Below are positions 16,395 to 25,795 of a DNA stretch of 64,000 nucleotides, one piece after another (position 1 is the first letter of the stretch; each line of letters begins with the position of its first letter). Made by a program: the position numbers and the translations under genes. The notes beneath the pieces are model-generated. The model saw only the letters and a list, made by a program, of their open reading frames with translations. It searched no databases and was not told the origin of the DNA. Source of the stretch: Deinococcus metalli (GTDB lineage: Bacteria > Deinococcota > Deinococci > Deinococcales > Deinococcaceae); the NCBI RefSeq assembly GCF_014201805.1, contig NZ_JACHFK010000004.1:186001-250000 (forward strand). The letters are read 5' to 3'.

Positions 16395-17543
16395 ATGACC
16401 ACCGAGCGTTCAAGCAAGTACTTCAACCCAGCGGCGCCGATGACCGTGGACGCGCTTCCGGACCCCTCGCTCCTCGCCTTCCACCGGCGGCTGCCCGGGT
16501 ACGCGCCCACCCCGCTCGTCCGCGCGCCTCACCTCGCCACTGCCCTGGGTGTCGGGGCCGCGTGGGTCAAGGACGAGTCGAACCGCCTGGGCCTGCCCGC
16601 GTACAAGATTCTGGGGGCGTCCTGGGCCGTCTACCGCGAACTGGAGGCGCGCTACGGGCCGTTCGCCGCGTGGGCGACGGTGGACGACGTGGCCGCGCAG
16701 CTCCGCCCCCACCACCCCCTGACGCTGGTCACGGCCACCGACGGGAACCACGGCCGCGCCGTGGCGCGCATGGCCCGCTGGCTGGGTCTGGACGCCCACA
16801 TCCTGGTGCCGCGTGACATGGTGCCCGCCCGCATCCGGGCCATCGAAGAGGAGGGCGCGCGGGTGGACGTCGTGGACGGCACCTACGACGACGCGGTGGT
16901 GTCGTCGGCCCGGCTGGCCGACGACCGGCATCTGGTCATCAGCGATACCGCGTGGGACGGATACACCCGCGTGCCCGGCTGGGTGGTCGAGGGCTACGGC
17001 ACCATCTTCCAGGAGATCGACGGGCAGCTCGCCGCGGCGGGCGGGCAGCCGCCGGACGTGGTGGCCGCCCAGATGGGCGTGGGCTCGCTGGCGATGGCGG
17101 TGGTGAAGCACTACCGCGCGCCGGGCCGGAGCGCGCACGTGGTGGGCGCCGAGCCGACCCGGGCCGACTGCGTGCGGCGCTCGCTGGAGGCGGGCCGGCT
17201 GACGGAGGTACCCGGACCCCACACCTCGATCATGGCGGGCCTGAACTGCGGCACCACCTCGCCGCTGGCGTGGCCGTACCTGCGGGGCGGCCTGAGCGCG
17301 TCCGTGGCGATCCCCGACGCGCGGGCCGAGGAGGCCATGCGGCTGCTGGCCGAGGACGGCGTGGTGTCCGGCGAGAGCGGGGCGGCCGGCGCGGGGGGCC
17401 TGCTGGACTTGCTGAGCGGCGAGGGCGCAGCGCTGGCCCGCGCCCACCTGGGCTTCACGCCCGACAGCACGGTCCTGGTCATCTCGACCGAGGGCGCGAC
17501 CGATCCTGAGGCCTACGCCCGAATCGTGCGCAAGGAGATCTGA
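16395..17543 (+). CDS. dpaL: Diaminopropionate ammonia-lyase family PLP enzyme
   Basis: A 382-residue fold-type II PLP enzyme. The PLP lysine is Lys71 in GLPAYKILGASWA, and the phosphate/cofactor region is TATDGNHGRAVARMAR. It shows the family-specific YGTIFQEI and MAGLNCGTTSPLAWPYL stretches and a C-terminal GESGAAG loop. Diaminopropionate ammonia-lyase converts 2,3-diaminopropionate (either enantiomer) to pyruvate and ammonia. Relatives act on serine or threonine, so exact substrate is inferred. It lies 12 bp behind the M20 gene with AGGAG in between. Confidence 0.85.
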   Translation: MTTERSSKYFNPAAPMTVDALPDPSLLAFHRRLPGYAPTPLVRAPHLATALGVGAAWVKDESNRLGLPAYKILGASWAVYRELEARYGPFAAWATVDDVAAQLRPHHPLTLVTATDGNHGRAVARMARWLGLDAHILVPRDMVPARIRAIEEEGARVDVVDGTYDDAVVSSARLADDRHLVISDTAWDGYTRVPGWVVEGYGTIFQEIDGQLAAAGGQPPDVVAAQMGVGSLAMAVVKHYRAPGRSAHVVGAEPTRADCVRRSLEAGRLTEVPGPHTSIMAGLNCGTTSPLAWPYLRGGLSASVAIPDARAEEAMRLLAEDGVVSGESGAAGAGGLLDLLSGEGAALARAHLGFTPDSTVLVISTEGATDPEAYARIVRKEI

Positions 17544-17613
17544 AGGCACCCACGACACCGGCACCGGGCTGTGGGGACTCGCAGTTCCACCGCCCGGCGC
17601 CGCGCCCGATCCT

Positions 17614-18105
17614 TTAGTGCAGCCGCCTCTCCGGATGCTCGCGCGGGTCAGGACGTTTAGCGCGCCGAAGGGCCTGCCGAGCAGCAGCGACCGGCGGTAG
17701 GCGATGGCGCGGGCGAGCGCGACCCGCTGGCGCTGCCCACTGCACAGTTCGTACGGGGAGGCGGTCGGGTGCGGGCCGAGGCCCACGTCGTCCGGGGTGC
17801 GCCCGGCGAAGTGGCGTTTCAGCGCCGCGACCAGCAGGTCGGCCTCCTTGCCGATCAGCGCGCAGATCACGTTGGCGAGCACGGTCACATCGGTGCGGAA
17901 GAACTCGCGGGCGTCCATGGCCAGGAAGCCGATGCCGCTGCTCGCCCCGAACGATTCGCTCACGACCAGCACCAGTCACGACACGCTCAGGGCGTAGCGC
18001 AGGCCGACCGGCACGCTGGGCAGCGCTGCCGGCCGGTCCCGGACCTTCGACAGGAGGTCGCGCAGAGCGCCCACGTGGACACTGTGTAGAGCGGGGCAGG
18101 ACGTC
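17614..18105 (-). pseudogene. Fossil sulfonate/taurine-type ABC transporter (permease-ATPase remnant)
   Basis: Minus-strand frames retain the C-terminal end of an SsuC/TauC-type permease: LPSVPVGLRYALSVS, a TGA stop at 17978-17976 where the family has Trp, then LVLVVSESFGASSGIGFLAMDAREFFRTD. This runs directly into a piece of an SsuB-type ATPase, SPYELCSGQRQRVALARAIAY, then LLLGRPFGAL where the Walker B LLLDEPFGAL belongs. The permease start, the Walker A half and the ATPase end are all missing and the acidic Walker B pair is lost. The remnant is non-functional and marks a lost ssu-like operon. Confidence 0.75.
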
Positions 18106-18266
18106 TGCTGTGTCAGCCAGCAGCGTGAACTAGGGCACTTGCCTGGAAACAACAGCTTTCGGCCGCCGCGACATGGCCTGATGCGCCGTCCATTGGGTCA
18201 GCGCGGCGCACCCTCCACGCTCCGCAGACTGTAGGCCAGCCTCAAGGTGCCACAGCAGGCCGCTCC

Positions 18267-18272
18267 TATGCT
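18267..18272 (+). promoter_or_regulatory. -10 box of leaderless photolyase promoter
   Basis: TATGCT lies 6 nt before the photolyase ATG at 18279, the spacing expected for a Deinococcus leaderless transcript. No convincing -35 box was found upstream and there is no Shine-Dalgarno sequence. Confidence 0.5.
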
Positions 18273-18278
18273 CTGGTC

Positions 18279-19625
18279 ATGATCCACGACACACGGGTGT
18301 CTCGGCTCAACGCCCATGCCGTTGCCTCTACTGGTCAGTACGTGCTGCTGTGGGTCCAGGCCAGCGTCCGCGTCACCGACAACCACGCCCTTGAATACGC
18401 CATCCGCGAGGCCAACACCCGGCGGCTGCCCGTCGTCGCCGTGTTCGGCCTGACGCCCAGCTATCCCGACGCCAACGCCCGACACTACCGGTACCTCCTG
18501 GAGGGTCTGCGCGACCTGCGTGCCGCGCTGGGCGCACGGGGAATCCCCCTCCGCGTCGAGCTGGGCGACCCCGTGACCACGGTCCAGTCCGCGGCCCACC
18601 ACGCTGCCCTGGTGGTGACGGACGTGGGCTACCTGCGGCTTCAGCGGCAGTGGCGGGCGCTCCTGGCCGAGACGGTGCCGGTCCCCCTGGTCGCCGTCGA
18701 GTCCGAGGCGCTGGTGCCCATCCGCACGGCCAGCACCAAGCAGGAGTACGCGGCCCGGACGCTGCGCCCCAAGCTCCACCGCCTGTGGCCCGAGTATGTG
18801 GTGCCCCTGGATGCCCAGGACCTGAAGCACACGACGACCGACTGGGCGCCCGGCGAAGCGGTTGACGATCCGGCCCGGCTCACCGCACGGCTGCCCATCG
18901 ACCAGACCGTCGGCGCAGGTCGGGAGGCGGGGGGAGAACAGGCCGCGCTGGCCCGGTTGCGGGCCTTTGTCGCGGATGTTCTGGAGACCTACCACGTGCG
19001 CCGCAACGATCCGACCCAGGACGGCGGGAGCCGTCTGAGCGCGTTTCTGCACTACGGTCACCTGTCTCCGCTGACCGTGGCCCTGGCCGCCCAGGAGCAC
19101 CCGGGGCCAGGCACCGACGCGTTGATGGAAGAGCTTGGGGTGCGCCGGGAACTCAGTTTCAATTTCTGCTGGTATCAGCCCCTCTACGACGCGTACGAGG
19201 GTGTTCCCAACTGGGCCCGCGCGACCCTGGAAGCGCATCAGGACGATCCCCGCCCGGCCCTGTACGATCTGGCCACACTGGAGGCCGGACGGACGGCCGA
19301 TCCGTACTGGAACGCCGCGCAGCGTGAGATGGTGCAGACCGGGCGCATGCACAACTACCTGCGGATGTACTGGGGGAAGAAACTCCTGGAGTGGAGCGCC
19401 ACGGCGCGGGAAGCGCATAGCCGGATGCTCGTGCTGAACAACCGCTACGAACAGGACGGGCGAGATGCCAACAGTTTCGTCGGCATCAGTTGGGTGCTGG
19501 GACTCCACGACCGGCCGTGGGCGCGTCGTCCGGTCTACGGCATGGTCCGGAGCATGAGCGCGTCCGGCCTGGAGCGCAAATTTGATATGGACGCCTATGT
19601 CCGTATGTGGACCGGAGAGGGTTGA
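18279..19625 (+). CDS. Class II deoxyribodipyrimidine photolyase
   Basis: A 448-residue light-driven repair enzyme that splits UV-induced cyclobutane pyrimidine dimers using FADH-. The N-terminal antenna domain (QYVLLWVQASVRVTDNHALE) is followed by the FAD-binding helical domain. Class II hallmarks are plain: YWNAAQREMVQTGRMHNYLR, MYWGKKLLEW, NNRYEQDGRDANSFVG and the C-terminal RPVYGMVRSMSASGLERKFD. The length matches the class. Its start is fixed by the leaderless -10 box. It is notable because D. radiodurans is known for lacking photoreactivation. No DNA-repair neighbour is present. Confidence 0.93.
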   Translation: MIHDTRVSRLNAHAVASTGQYVLLWVQASVRVTDNHALEYAIREANTRRLPVVAVFGLTPSYPDANARHYRYLLEGLRDLRAALGARGIPLRVELGDPVTTVQSAAHHAALVVTDVGYLRLQRQWRALLAETVPVPLVAVESEALVPIRTASTKQEYAARTLRPKLHRLWPEYVVPLDAQDLKHTTTDWAPGEAVDDPARLTARLPIDQTVGAGREAGGEQAALARLRAFVADVLETYHVRRNDPTQDGGSRLSAFLHYGHLSPLTVALAAQEHPGPGTDALMEELGVRRELSFNFCWYQPLYDAYEGVPNWARATLEAHQDDPRPALYDLATLEAGRTADPYWNAAQREMVQTGRMHNYLRMYWGKKLLEWSATAREAHSRMLVLNNRYEQDGRDANSFVGISWVLGLHDRPWARRPVYGMVRSMSASGLERKFDMDAYVRMWTGEG

Positions 19626-20030
19626 CGCTGACCCACGACCATCTCCGGGCGACCATTCCTCTGCTGGCTGACGGCGACCCGCGGCCGTGCATCGGCGTCA
19701 TGGTGCATCCAGGCAGTCCCGGTAGCGGCTCCGAACAGCTGTAGCACGGTCAGTGGCGAGGCACAGTCCGGCCATGCCAGCCTGCGGCCAGCGCCTCCCC
19801 GATTCGCTATGCCAAAAACATCGTGGCTAGCGGACGCTGGGTTGCGTGGAACGGGCCGGCCGACCAGCGCATCCGGGGTGCACTTGGTCAGTGCCGGACG
19901 CCTGGACACCGGCCCATACCTCAAGGTTTGCTGGAAGCACGTCATCGCCTGCGCCAGGACGTAGCCCGACCGGCCCTGCTTCGGCTGGTAGGCCGTGCAT
20001 GGCGGTCACAGAACCCCACGCCGCCAGGGC
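19626..20030. other. Gene-free stretch after photolyase
   Basis: Short frames on both strands have no start signals, no recognisable motifs and poor codon bias. I see no promoter, terminator or repeat I can defend. Confidence 0.4.
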
Positions 20031-20801
20031 TCAGTTCACAGGTCGCGCAAACTGGAGCTGGGTACCGTCCCGGGTGATCAGGGTCAGCTGGGCACCGCTG
20101 ACCTCCACGCGCGCGGCGTTCTGAAGCTCCCGGAGAAAGCGCTGCTCCTGCGCCTGAAGCTCAGGCGTCGGGCACGCCCGGCGGGTACTGGCCAGCGCTC
20201 CCACCGACAGGGTCTGGTCGTCGATGTCGTAGCGACCCATGAAGGTATTGCAGCCCCCCGTGCCGCTGATCCGCCCGTCCGCCGCGAAGGTCACGGTCAG
20301 CGGCGTGTCGCCCTGTGCCCCGACCAGGCGCCAGGTGGCCACCAGCCGGCGCGAGGCCTCACTGCCGTACACGAACACGGCCCTCGCCTTTCCGGTGGTG
20401 AGGGTCAACGTCGAGCCCTGACGCACGTACACCCGGGCGCCCGAGAGCACCTGGAGGTACCGCCGCTCCAGCGTCATCTGCGGCTCGGGGCAGGCCCGGC
20501 GCGTGGTCACGATGGGCCGGAGCTTCAGGGTCTGCGCTGTGAAGATAGCCGTGGTCCTGAAGGTGTTGCAGCCGGCAAATCCGGACACCTGGGTGCCCTC
20601 GGCGGTGCTGATCCCGGTTCCCAGGAGTCGCAGGGTCGGCGCGTCCAGACCGCCCACCGACACCGTGCCCGCAGGGTCGCGCAGTTCCCGGAGCGTCCAC
20701 GTGCCGTCGGCGATCTGTCCGCTCTGCGCGAGGCCGGATGGGCTGAGAAGCACGCCCACCACCGCCAACAGGCGCAGGTACCCACGTCGTGGTCTGTTCA
20801 T
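20031..20801 (-). CDS. Secreted protein with two META (HslJ-like) domains
   Basis: A 256-residue exported protein with signal peptide LRLLAVVGVLLSPSGLA. Two tandem META domains follow. The first (about 30-140) has GFAGCNTFRTT and TTRRACPEP. The second (about 150-250) has WRLVGAQGD, ISGTGGCNTFMGRY and STRRACPTPE. The paired GCNTF and RRACP cysteines probably form disulfides in each domain. META/HslJ proteins are linked to heat and antibiotic stress in the envelope, with no known enzymatic role. It lies just behind the carboxylesterase gene on the same strand (35-bp gap). Confidence 0.85.
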   Translation of the reverse strand: MNRPRRGYLRLLAVVGVLLSPSGLAQSGQIADGTWTLRELRDPAGTVSVGGLDAPTLRLLGTGISTAEGTQVSGFAGCNTFRTTAIFTAQTLKLRPIVTTRRACPEPQMTLERRYLQVLSGARVYVRQGSTLTLTTGKARAVFVYGSEASRRLVATWRLVGAQGDTPLTVTFAADGRISGTGGCNTFMGRYDIDDQTLSVGALASTRRACPTPELQAQEQRFLRELQNAARVEVSGAQLTLITRDGTQLQFARPVN

Positions 20802-20836
20802 AGGTCACCTCACTGGGCGGGGCCCAACCCCCGCGG

Positions 20837-22438
20837 TCACTGCAGGTTCAGGGGAAGCCAGTACTCGCACTGGTGGTCGGCGGCGAAGTTGGGGATCGGC
20901 CGAACACCGGTCGGCGTGAAGGCCTGCACATTGCCCTGCGCCGTGGCGAAACGCGCCCAGCCGTCGCCGGCCACTGCGGGACTCCCGGTCTTGACGAAGG
21001 TCATCCACGCGGCGCTGAGGGCGTCCGACAACGTGCGCTGCGCGGGAGTGAAGAGGGTTGGGTCAGACATGCCTGCGATCGGGGCCTGGAAGACATAGGA
21101 CAGCTCACTGGAGTGATAGGAACCCAGACCAGGCAGATCACTCGGACTCTTCATGAGGGTGGCCGCCTGCGGGTCGTTGAACTCGAACGCGTACACCGGC
21201 ACGTGCTTGGACAGAGCCTGGTTCACCCGCAGCGCCGTGCAGCTGAACACCGCGTCCGTGAACATGGTGGCGAACGCGAGCGCGGGCGTGTCGTAGCGGC
21301 GGTACGGGTAGCGGGCCAGGGTGCGGGTGGTGTTGGCGACCCCGACGGTCAGACCGGTCCCGCCCCAGTACAGCACCGGGCTGATCGGCTTGCCGTCCGG
21401 CGAGGCCACCTGCACGAACAGGCGGCCCTCGTCGTGCGTGGTGCCGTTCAGCACCGGGACCTGGTTGAATTGCCCGCTCTCGAAGGCGTCGCGCAACTGG
21501 AGGGGCAGGGACGGGTTGCGGTAGACGGGCGACCACACCAGGGCGCTGGCGGGACGCAGACCGGGCACCTTGGTCGTCAGGACCTTCAAGGGGTCGAGCG
21601 CGCGCAGGCACGCCAGGTCCGTGGCCGAACACCCGAGGTTGGTGGCGTAGCGGGTGTTCCGCGCTTCCGCCTGGGTCAGCGTAACGCCGTTGCCGGGGCT
21701 GGTGCACAGGCCGCTCTGGATGATTGCGCCCCGGAACAGACCGGCCGACTGCGGAGACGCGAGGTTCGCGCACACGCTCATGCCGCCCGCCGATTCCCCC
21801 GCCACCGTGACCTTGGCCGGGTCGCCCCCGAAGGCTGTGATGTTCGACTGGATCCACTTCAGGGCGGCCTGCTGGTCCTGAAGGCCATAGTTTCCGGACT
21901 GCCCGCCGCCTTCGGTGCTCAGCGCCGGGAGGGACAGCCAGCCCAGTGCCCCCAGGCGGTAGTTCATGGTCACGACGACGACGCCGTATTTCTGGGCCAG
22001 GACTGCACCGTCATAGGCAGCACCCGATCCAGTAATGAACGACCCGCCGTGAATCCACGCCATGACAGGAAGCTTGCTCTGCGCCGTGACGCCTGACGGG
22101 GTGTAGACATTCAGCGTGAGGCAGTCTTCCTGGCCCCTGAGCGTGCCGGGCGTTTCGTCTGGTCGCGCGAAGAGGGCGATCACGACCTGTGGACAGACGT
22201 TTCCGAAGGTGGAGGCGTCGCGGGGCGCGGTCCAGGGCGCAGCCGGCTGAGGCGATTTCCACCGCAACTCGCCCACCGGGGGCGCCGCGTACGGAATGCC
22301 CAGGAAACTGCGGACGGTGGACTCGCGGCCCACGACGGGGCCGTGGTCGGTCTGTACCGTGACGGGCGTTTGCGCGTGGGCCGATGAACCGAGGAGCAGG
22401 AGCACGACAGAGGCACGGACGACGGACAGTGGATTCAT
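20837..22438 (-). CDS. Secreted type B carboxylesterase
   Basis: A 533-residue exported alpha/beta hydrolase of the cholinesterase family with signal peptide VVLLLLGSSAHAQ. Family signatures are FLGIPYAAPPVGELRW, EDCLTLNVYTP, WIHGGSF (oxyanion hole) and the nucleophile elbow GESAGG (Ser about residue 214). The region NGTTHDEGRLF probably supplies the acidic residue and SYHSSELSYVF the catalytic His. It hydrolyses carboxylic esters; the natural substrate is unknown. A clear Shine-Dalgarno sequence (GGAGG) precedes ATG 22438. Confidence 0.9.
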   Translation of the reverse strand: MNPLSVVRASVVLLLLGSSAHAQTPVTVQTDHGPVVGRESTVRSFLGIPYAAPPVGELRWKSPQPAAPWTAPRDASTFGNVCPQVVIALFARPDETPGTLRGQEDCLTLNVYTPSGVTAQSKLPVMAWIHGGSFITGSGAAYDGAVLAQKYGVVVVTMNYRLGALGWLSLPALSTEGGGQSGNYGLQDQQAALKWIQSNITAFGGDPAKVTVAGESAGGMSVCANLASPQSAGLFRGAIIQSGLCTSPGNGVTLTQAEARNTRYATNLGCSATDLACLRALDPLKVLTTKVPGLRPASALVWSPVYRNPSLPLQLRDAFESGQFNQVPVLNGTTHDEGRLFVQVASPDGKPISPVLYWGGTGLTVGVANTTRTLARYPYRRYDTPALAFATMFTDAVFSCTALRVNQALSKHVPVYAFEFNDPQAATLMKSPSDLPGLGSYHSSELSYVFQAPIAGMSDPTLFTPAQRTLSDALSAAWMTFVKTGSPAVAGDGWARFATAQGNVQAFTPTGVRPIPNFAADHQCEYWLPLNLQ

Positions 22439-22975
22439 GGAGAAACCTCCGCCCGTTCAGTGTGAGTGATGTTACCCTCCGGAACTGCAGGAATTGACCA
22501 CGAACGTTCTGTCACAGCACCGCCGCGTGTGCTGCTGAAGCTGATTCCGGTGGCCGATGGACGACCCGGACGTGACTCGCGGCAGAGCGGCTCTGCAGTA
22601 TTGAAAGGTCAGCAGTAGCCCGCCCATGCCGGTGTCATGCGGCACCACCCTGCACGCTGCGGAGCGTGGACGGCGTGGCCATGAATGAGCCGAGCACGCG
22701 CTGGTTGTAGAGGTAACGTTCGAGGTCGGTCATCAGGTGCTGGCCACTGCTCCCAGTCGCGTCGAATGATCCTCAGCCGCCATCTCGGCGAGTGCATTGG
22801 CCGAGTCATCGGACGAAGTCAGCCGGTTTTGCCCACTCCCGGCCTGGGTCCCGCAGGCAAGTCCGGCTCGGCCCTCATGCGTCATTCGACAGGATCATCG
22901 CAGCCGCCGTCACGTTTCGTGAACAGTTCCCTACCGCGCGCCGCTTGAGCCGGATGTCAGACTGAACGCCGAGTC
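22439..22975. other. Gene-free stretch with a possible decayed minus-strand gene
   Basis: No intact gene. On the minus strand, about 22840-22640, two frames joined by a shift read LTSSDDSANALAEMAAEDHSTR then DLERYLYNQRVLGSFMATPS, ending in a stop near 22634. Both have protein-like composition, as expected for a broken gene's C-terminal end, but I cannot name the family. Confidence 0.35.
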
Positions 22976-25135
22976 ATGACCTTGCCCCCAGATCCCCAGC
23001 TGAATGCCACCGACCTCCAGGCCATCATCAACAGCAGTCCGGACTGCATCAAGGTGCTCGACCTGAACGCCCGCGTGCTGTCCATGAACACGGGCGGCCT
23101 GGAGGTCATGGAGATCGGGGATTTCAGCGTCTGCCAGAACGCGCCGTGGCCCACCTTCTGGGAGGGCCTAGACCGCGAGCACGTGGAACGCGCTCTGGAC
23201 GCGGCCCGGTCGGGGAACAGTTCCGCGTTCGAGGGTGTGGCCAGGACGTTTGCGGGGACCCCGAAGTGGTGGGAGGTCCGGGTCGTTCCGCTGCGGGCGG
23301 CAGACGGCAGTGTGACCCGCCTGCTGGCGATTTCCCGGGACATCACGTCGCGCAAGGTTGCCGAGCAGCAACTGCGCGAGACGCAGCAGTTGCTGCGGGA
23401 CCACGCTCAGACGCTGGAGGTCCGGGTCAGTCAGCAGGAACGTGCGCTCGAAGCCTTCGTGCGCTTCACAACCCAGGTGGCCAGCAGCACGGACCTCACG
23501 GAACTGGCACTGGCGGCCGGCGACATCCTCCAGGATGCCGTCAGCGGGGCCATGAGCGGCCTGTATGTCGTTCAGGGCCCGACCGCGGTCCCGCTGGCCT
23601 TCTCCAGAAATACGCCCCCTGAGGTGCGGACCGCCAGGCAAGATGGCATCTCGGTAAGCTCGCCGCTGATCGCTGAAGCGCTGGCCGGCCGCCGCACGGC
23701 CTTCGCTGAGGGCGATCACGGCCGCGCGCAGTCCGTGGGCTACGCGTGCGCTCTGAGCGTCACGCCGTTTTTCAGCGGTGACCGGCCCTTTGCCCTGTTC
23801 GCGACCGGCCACACCCGACCGCAGTGGACGGCGCAGGACCGGGCCGTCATCGAATCCGTGGGGCGCGGCCTGGGGCTGGCCCTCGAACGCGCGGAGCAGA
23901 CGCGGCGGCTTCAGGAGCGCACGGCCAGCCTGGACGCCTTTGTGGACTTCACCCAGGCCACCGGGATGGAGGTGGACGGCCTGGCCCTCGCCCGGCAGGC
24001 AGAACAGGTGCTGCGCACGGCGCTGGATCAGGTCAGTGTCGCGGTGTACGAACTCGACGATGGGGTGTGGACGGCCCGGCTGTGGTCGGACACCATTCCG
24101 GCCGAGGTCGTGGCTGAGATGCGGCAGGGTGTTTTTCAGGACGCCCCGGCGTTGGCCCAGGTGGCAAGGTCCGGGGTCGGGGTCTTTCTCGACGGCCGGA
24201 AGGTGGAGGATGACGTGGTGCCGAGCGCCGCCGGCTACGGCACGGTGGCCATCATTCCGCTTTTAGACGGCGTCACCCCGCGTCTGTTTACCGTCGGCAC
24301 GCTGGGGGCCAGGGTGTGGACGGCGCGGGAGCAGGCCATCATCCGCGCGGTCACCAGCGCCCTGGATCTGGCCCTCAAGCGCACCGAGCTGTCCCGGCAG
24401 TTGCTGGACCAGCGGGACGCCTTGACCGTGCGCACCCAGGAACTCGTGGCGGCCAACGAGGATCTCGAGGCGTTCGCGTACTCCGCGTCCCACGACCTGC
24501 GCACGCCACTACGGCATGTCATGGGCTTTGCCGACCTGGCCACCGCCGCCCTGACCAAGGGCGACATGGACAAGGTGCGGCGCAATCTGGGAACTGTGCA
24601 GCAGAGCGGCGTGCGCATGGAACAGCTCATCGACGGCATGCTGATGCTGTCGCGGGTCGGGCGGCGCGAGATGCAGCCGCGCTGGGTGGCCCTGGCCCCG
24701 ATCATCGCGCAGGCGATTCAGGATGTCCGGCTGGAGTACCCGGCGCACACCATTGCGACGCAGGAACCGCGTCCCGTGCAGGTGTGGGGCGATCCGACGC
24801 TGATCCAGCAGGTGATGACCAACCTGATCAGCAACGCCGTGAAGTACTCCAGCGGACGGCCGGTTTCGAAAGTCGACGTTCAGGTGCAGGAAGCAGACGC
24901 CGAGTGGGTCGTCACGGTTCAGGACAATGGGGTGGGCTTCAATCCCACGTACGCTGGCAAGCTGTTCGGCATCTTCCAGCGGCTGCACACCCAGACGGCA
25001 TTTCCGGGCGTGGGGGTCGGTCTGGCCACGGTCCGCCGCATTGTGCTCAAACACGGGGGCCGGGTCTTCGCGGACAGTCAGGAAGGGCACGGCGCGACCT
25101 TCGGGGTGACGCTGCCCCGCCCCGCAGTGTCCTGA
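22976..25135 (+). CDS. PAS-GAF-GAF sensor histidine kinase
   Basis: A 719-residue soluble histidine kinase with no membrane segment. A PAS domain (about 12-125, IINSSPDCIKVLDLNARV, ending LLAISRDITSRK) is joined by a coiled coil to two GAF domains (about 165-305 and 325-475). The kinase core follows: H-box SASHDLRTPLRHVMGF with phospho-acceptor His506, N-box NLISNAVKYSSG, DNGVGF and GVGVGLATVRRIV. This PAS/GAF/HisKA layout is that of the phytochrome-related cytosolic kinases common in Deinococcus. I see no bilin-binding Cys-His motif. No response regulator is adjacent, so its partner is elsewhere. Confidence 0.9.
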   Translation: MTLPPDPQLNATDLQAIINSSPDCIKVLDLNARVLSMNTGGLEVMEIGDFSVCQNAPWPTFWEGLDREHVERALDAARSGNSSAFEGVARTFAGTPKWWEVRVVPLRAADGSVTRLLAISRDITSRKVAEQQLRETQQLLRDHAQTLEVRVSQQERALEAFVRFTTQVASSTDLTELALAAGDILQDAVSGAMSGLYVVQGPTAVPLAFSRNTPPEVRTARQDGISVSSPLIAEALAGRRTAFAEGDHGRAQSVGYACALSVTPFFSGDRPFALFATGHTRPQWTAQDRAVIESVGRGLGLALERAEQTRRLQERTASLDAFVDFTQATGMEVDGLALARQAEQVLRTALDQVSVAVYELDDGVWTARLWSDTIPAEVVAEMRQGVFQDAPALAQVARSGVGVFLDGRKVEDDVVPSAAGYGTVAIIPLLDGVTPRLFTVGTLGARVWTAREQAIIRAVTSALDLALKRTELSRQLLDQRDALTVRTQELVAANEDLEAFAYSASHDLRTPLRHVMGFADLATAALTKGDMDKVRRNLGTVQQSGVRMEQLIDGMLMLSRVGRREMQPRWVALAPIIAQAIQDVRLEYPAHTIATQEPRPVQVWGDPTLIQQVMTNLISNAVKYSSGRPVSKVDVQVQEADAEWVVTVQDNGVGFNPTYAGKLFGIFQRLHTQTAFPGVGVGLATVRRIVLKHGGRVFADSQEGHGATFGVTLPRPAVS

Positions 25136-25795
25136 CATGGAGGCACGTCCAGTCAAAACGGTTTGCACGCGCCGGCGGCTGCTTGCCGGGCCTGCAAGAG
25201 GCTGAAGAGGCCCTCGTGCACGGGGGCGGGTGGCTGATACAAGGGTGCCCAAGCCAGTGATGCTGCTTGTGCCGTCGGGCGGAGTGAGGCCTGAGTTCAC
25301 GCCGCGCGGCGCTTTAAGCCGCTGGCCTGCCATGTTGCCGAATCTGGCCGCAAACAAGATGCCCGAGTCCGGATTGTCGACCAGCTCGACGTTAAACCTG
25401 ACTTTGTTGGACACAATGCCGTGCTGTCGTGGCACTCCCCGCCGTCGAACAAGACCGAGTGGACCATCTGCAGCAGCCTAAGAAGGTCCACAGAAGGCGC
25501 GGAAGCCACTGAAGTCCCGTATTTATCGGTGTGGAGTGTGCTCTGTTCCGCCACTTGCGGCGCTGAAGACCGAATCAACCACAGCCAGAGGACGCACCTC
25601 CGGATTCAAACTGACGTGCCTCAGCCGTGAGTGGGCGTGGATTGCACCCGTTGTCTGCTGGACCCTGCCGGCACGCAAAACGCAACCTGCCCTAACACCA
25701 GCGCAATGACGCCCTCTACGCCGCTGAGGTCGGAGAATCATCCCCGACCTCAGCAGTCGTCTGGAGCGTCTATCGCCCTCAGGACACGGCGAGCC
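25136..25795. other. 660-bp gene-free stretch
   Basis: No gene can be supported. A minus-strand frame at about 25440-25300 (VSNKVRFNVELVDNPDSG and onward) has protein-like composition but no start, no recognised family and stops on both sides, so it may be another remnant. A strong hairpin lies at 25723-25754. Confidence 0.4.
25723..25754. terminator. 11-bp perfect-stem hairpin
   Basis: GCTGAGGTCGG (25723-25733) pairs perfectly with CCGACCTCAGC (25744-25754) around a 10-nt loop. It sits about 40 bp past the FMN reductase stop on the minus strand. No T-run follows on either side, so it is a factor-dependent or processing-type terminator at best. Confidence 0.45.
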
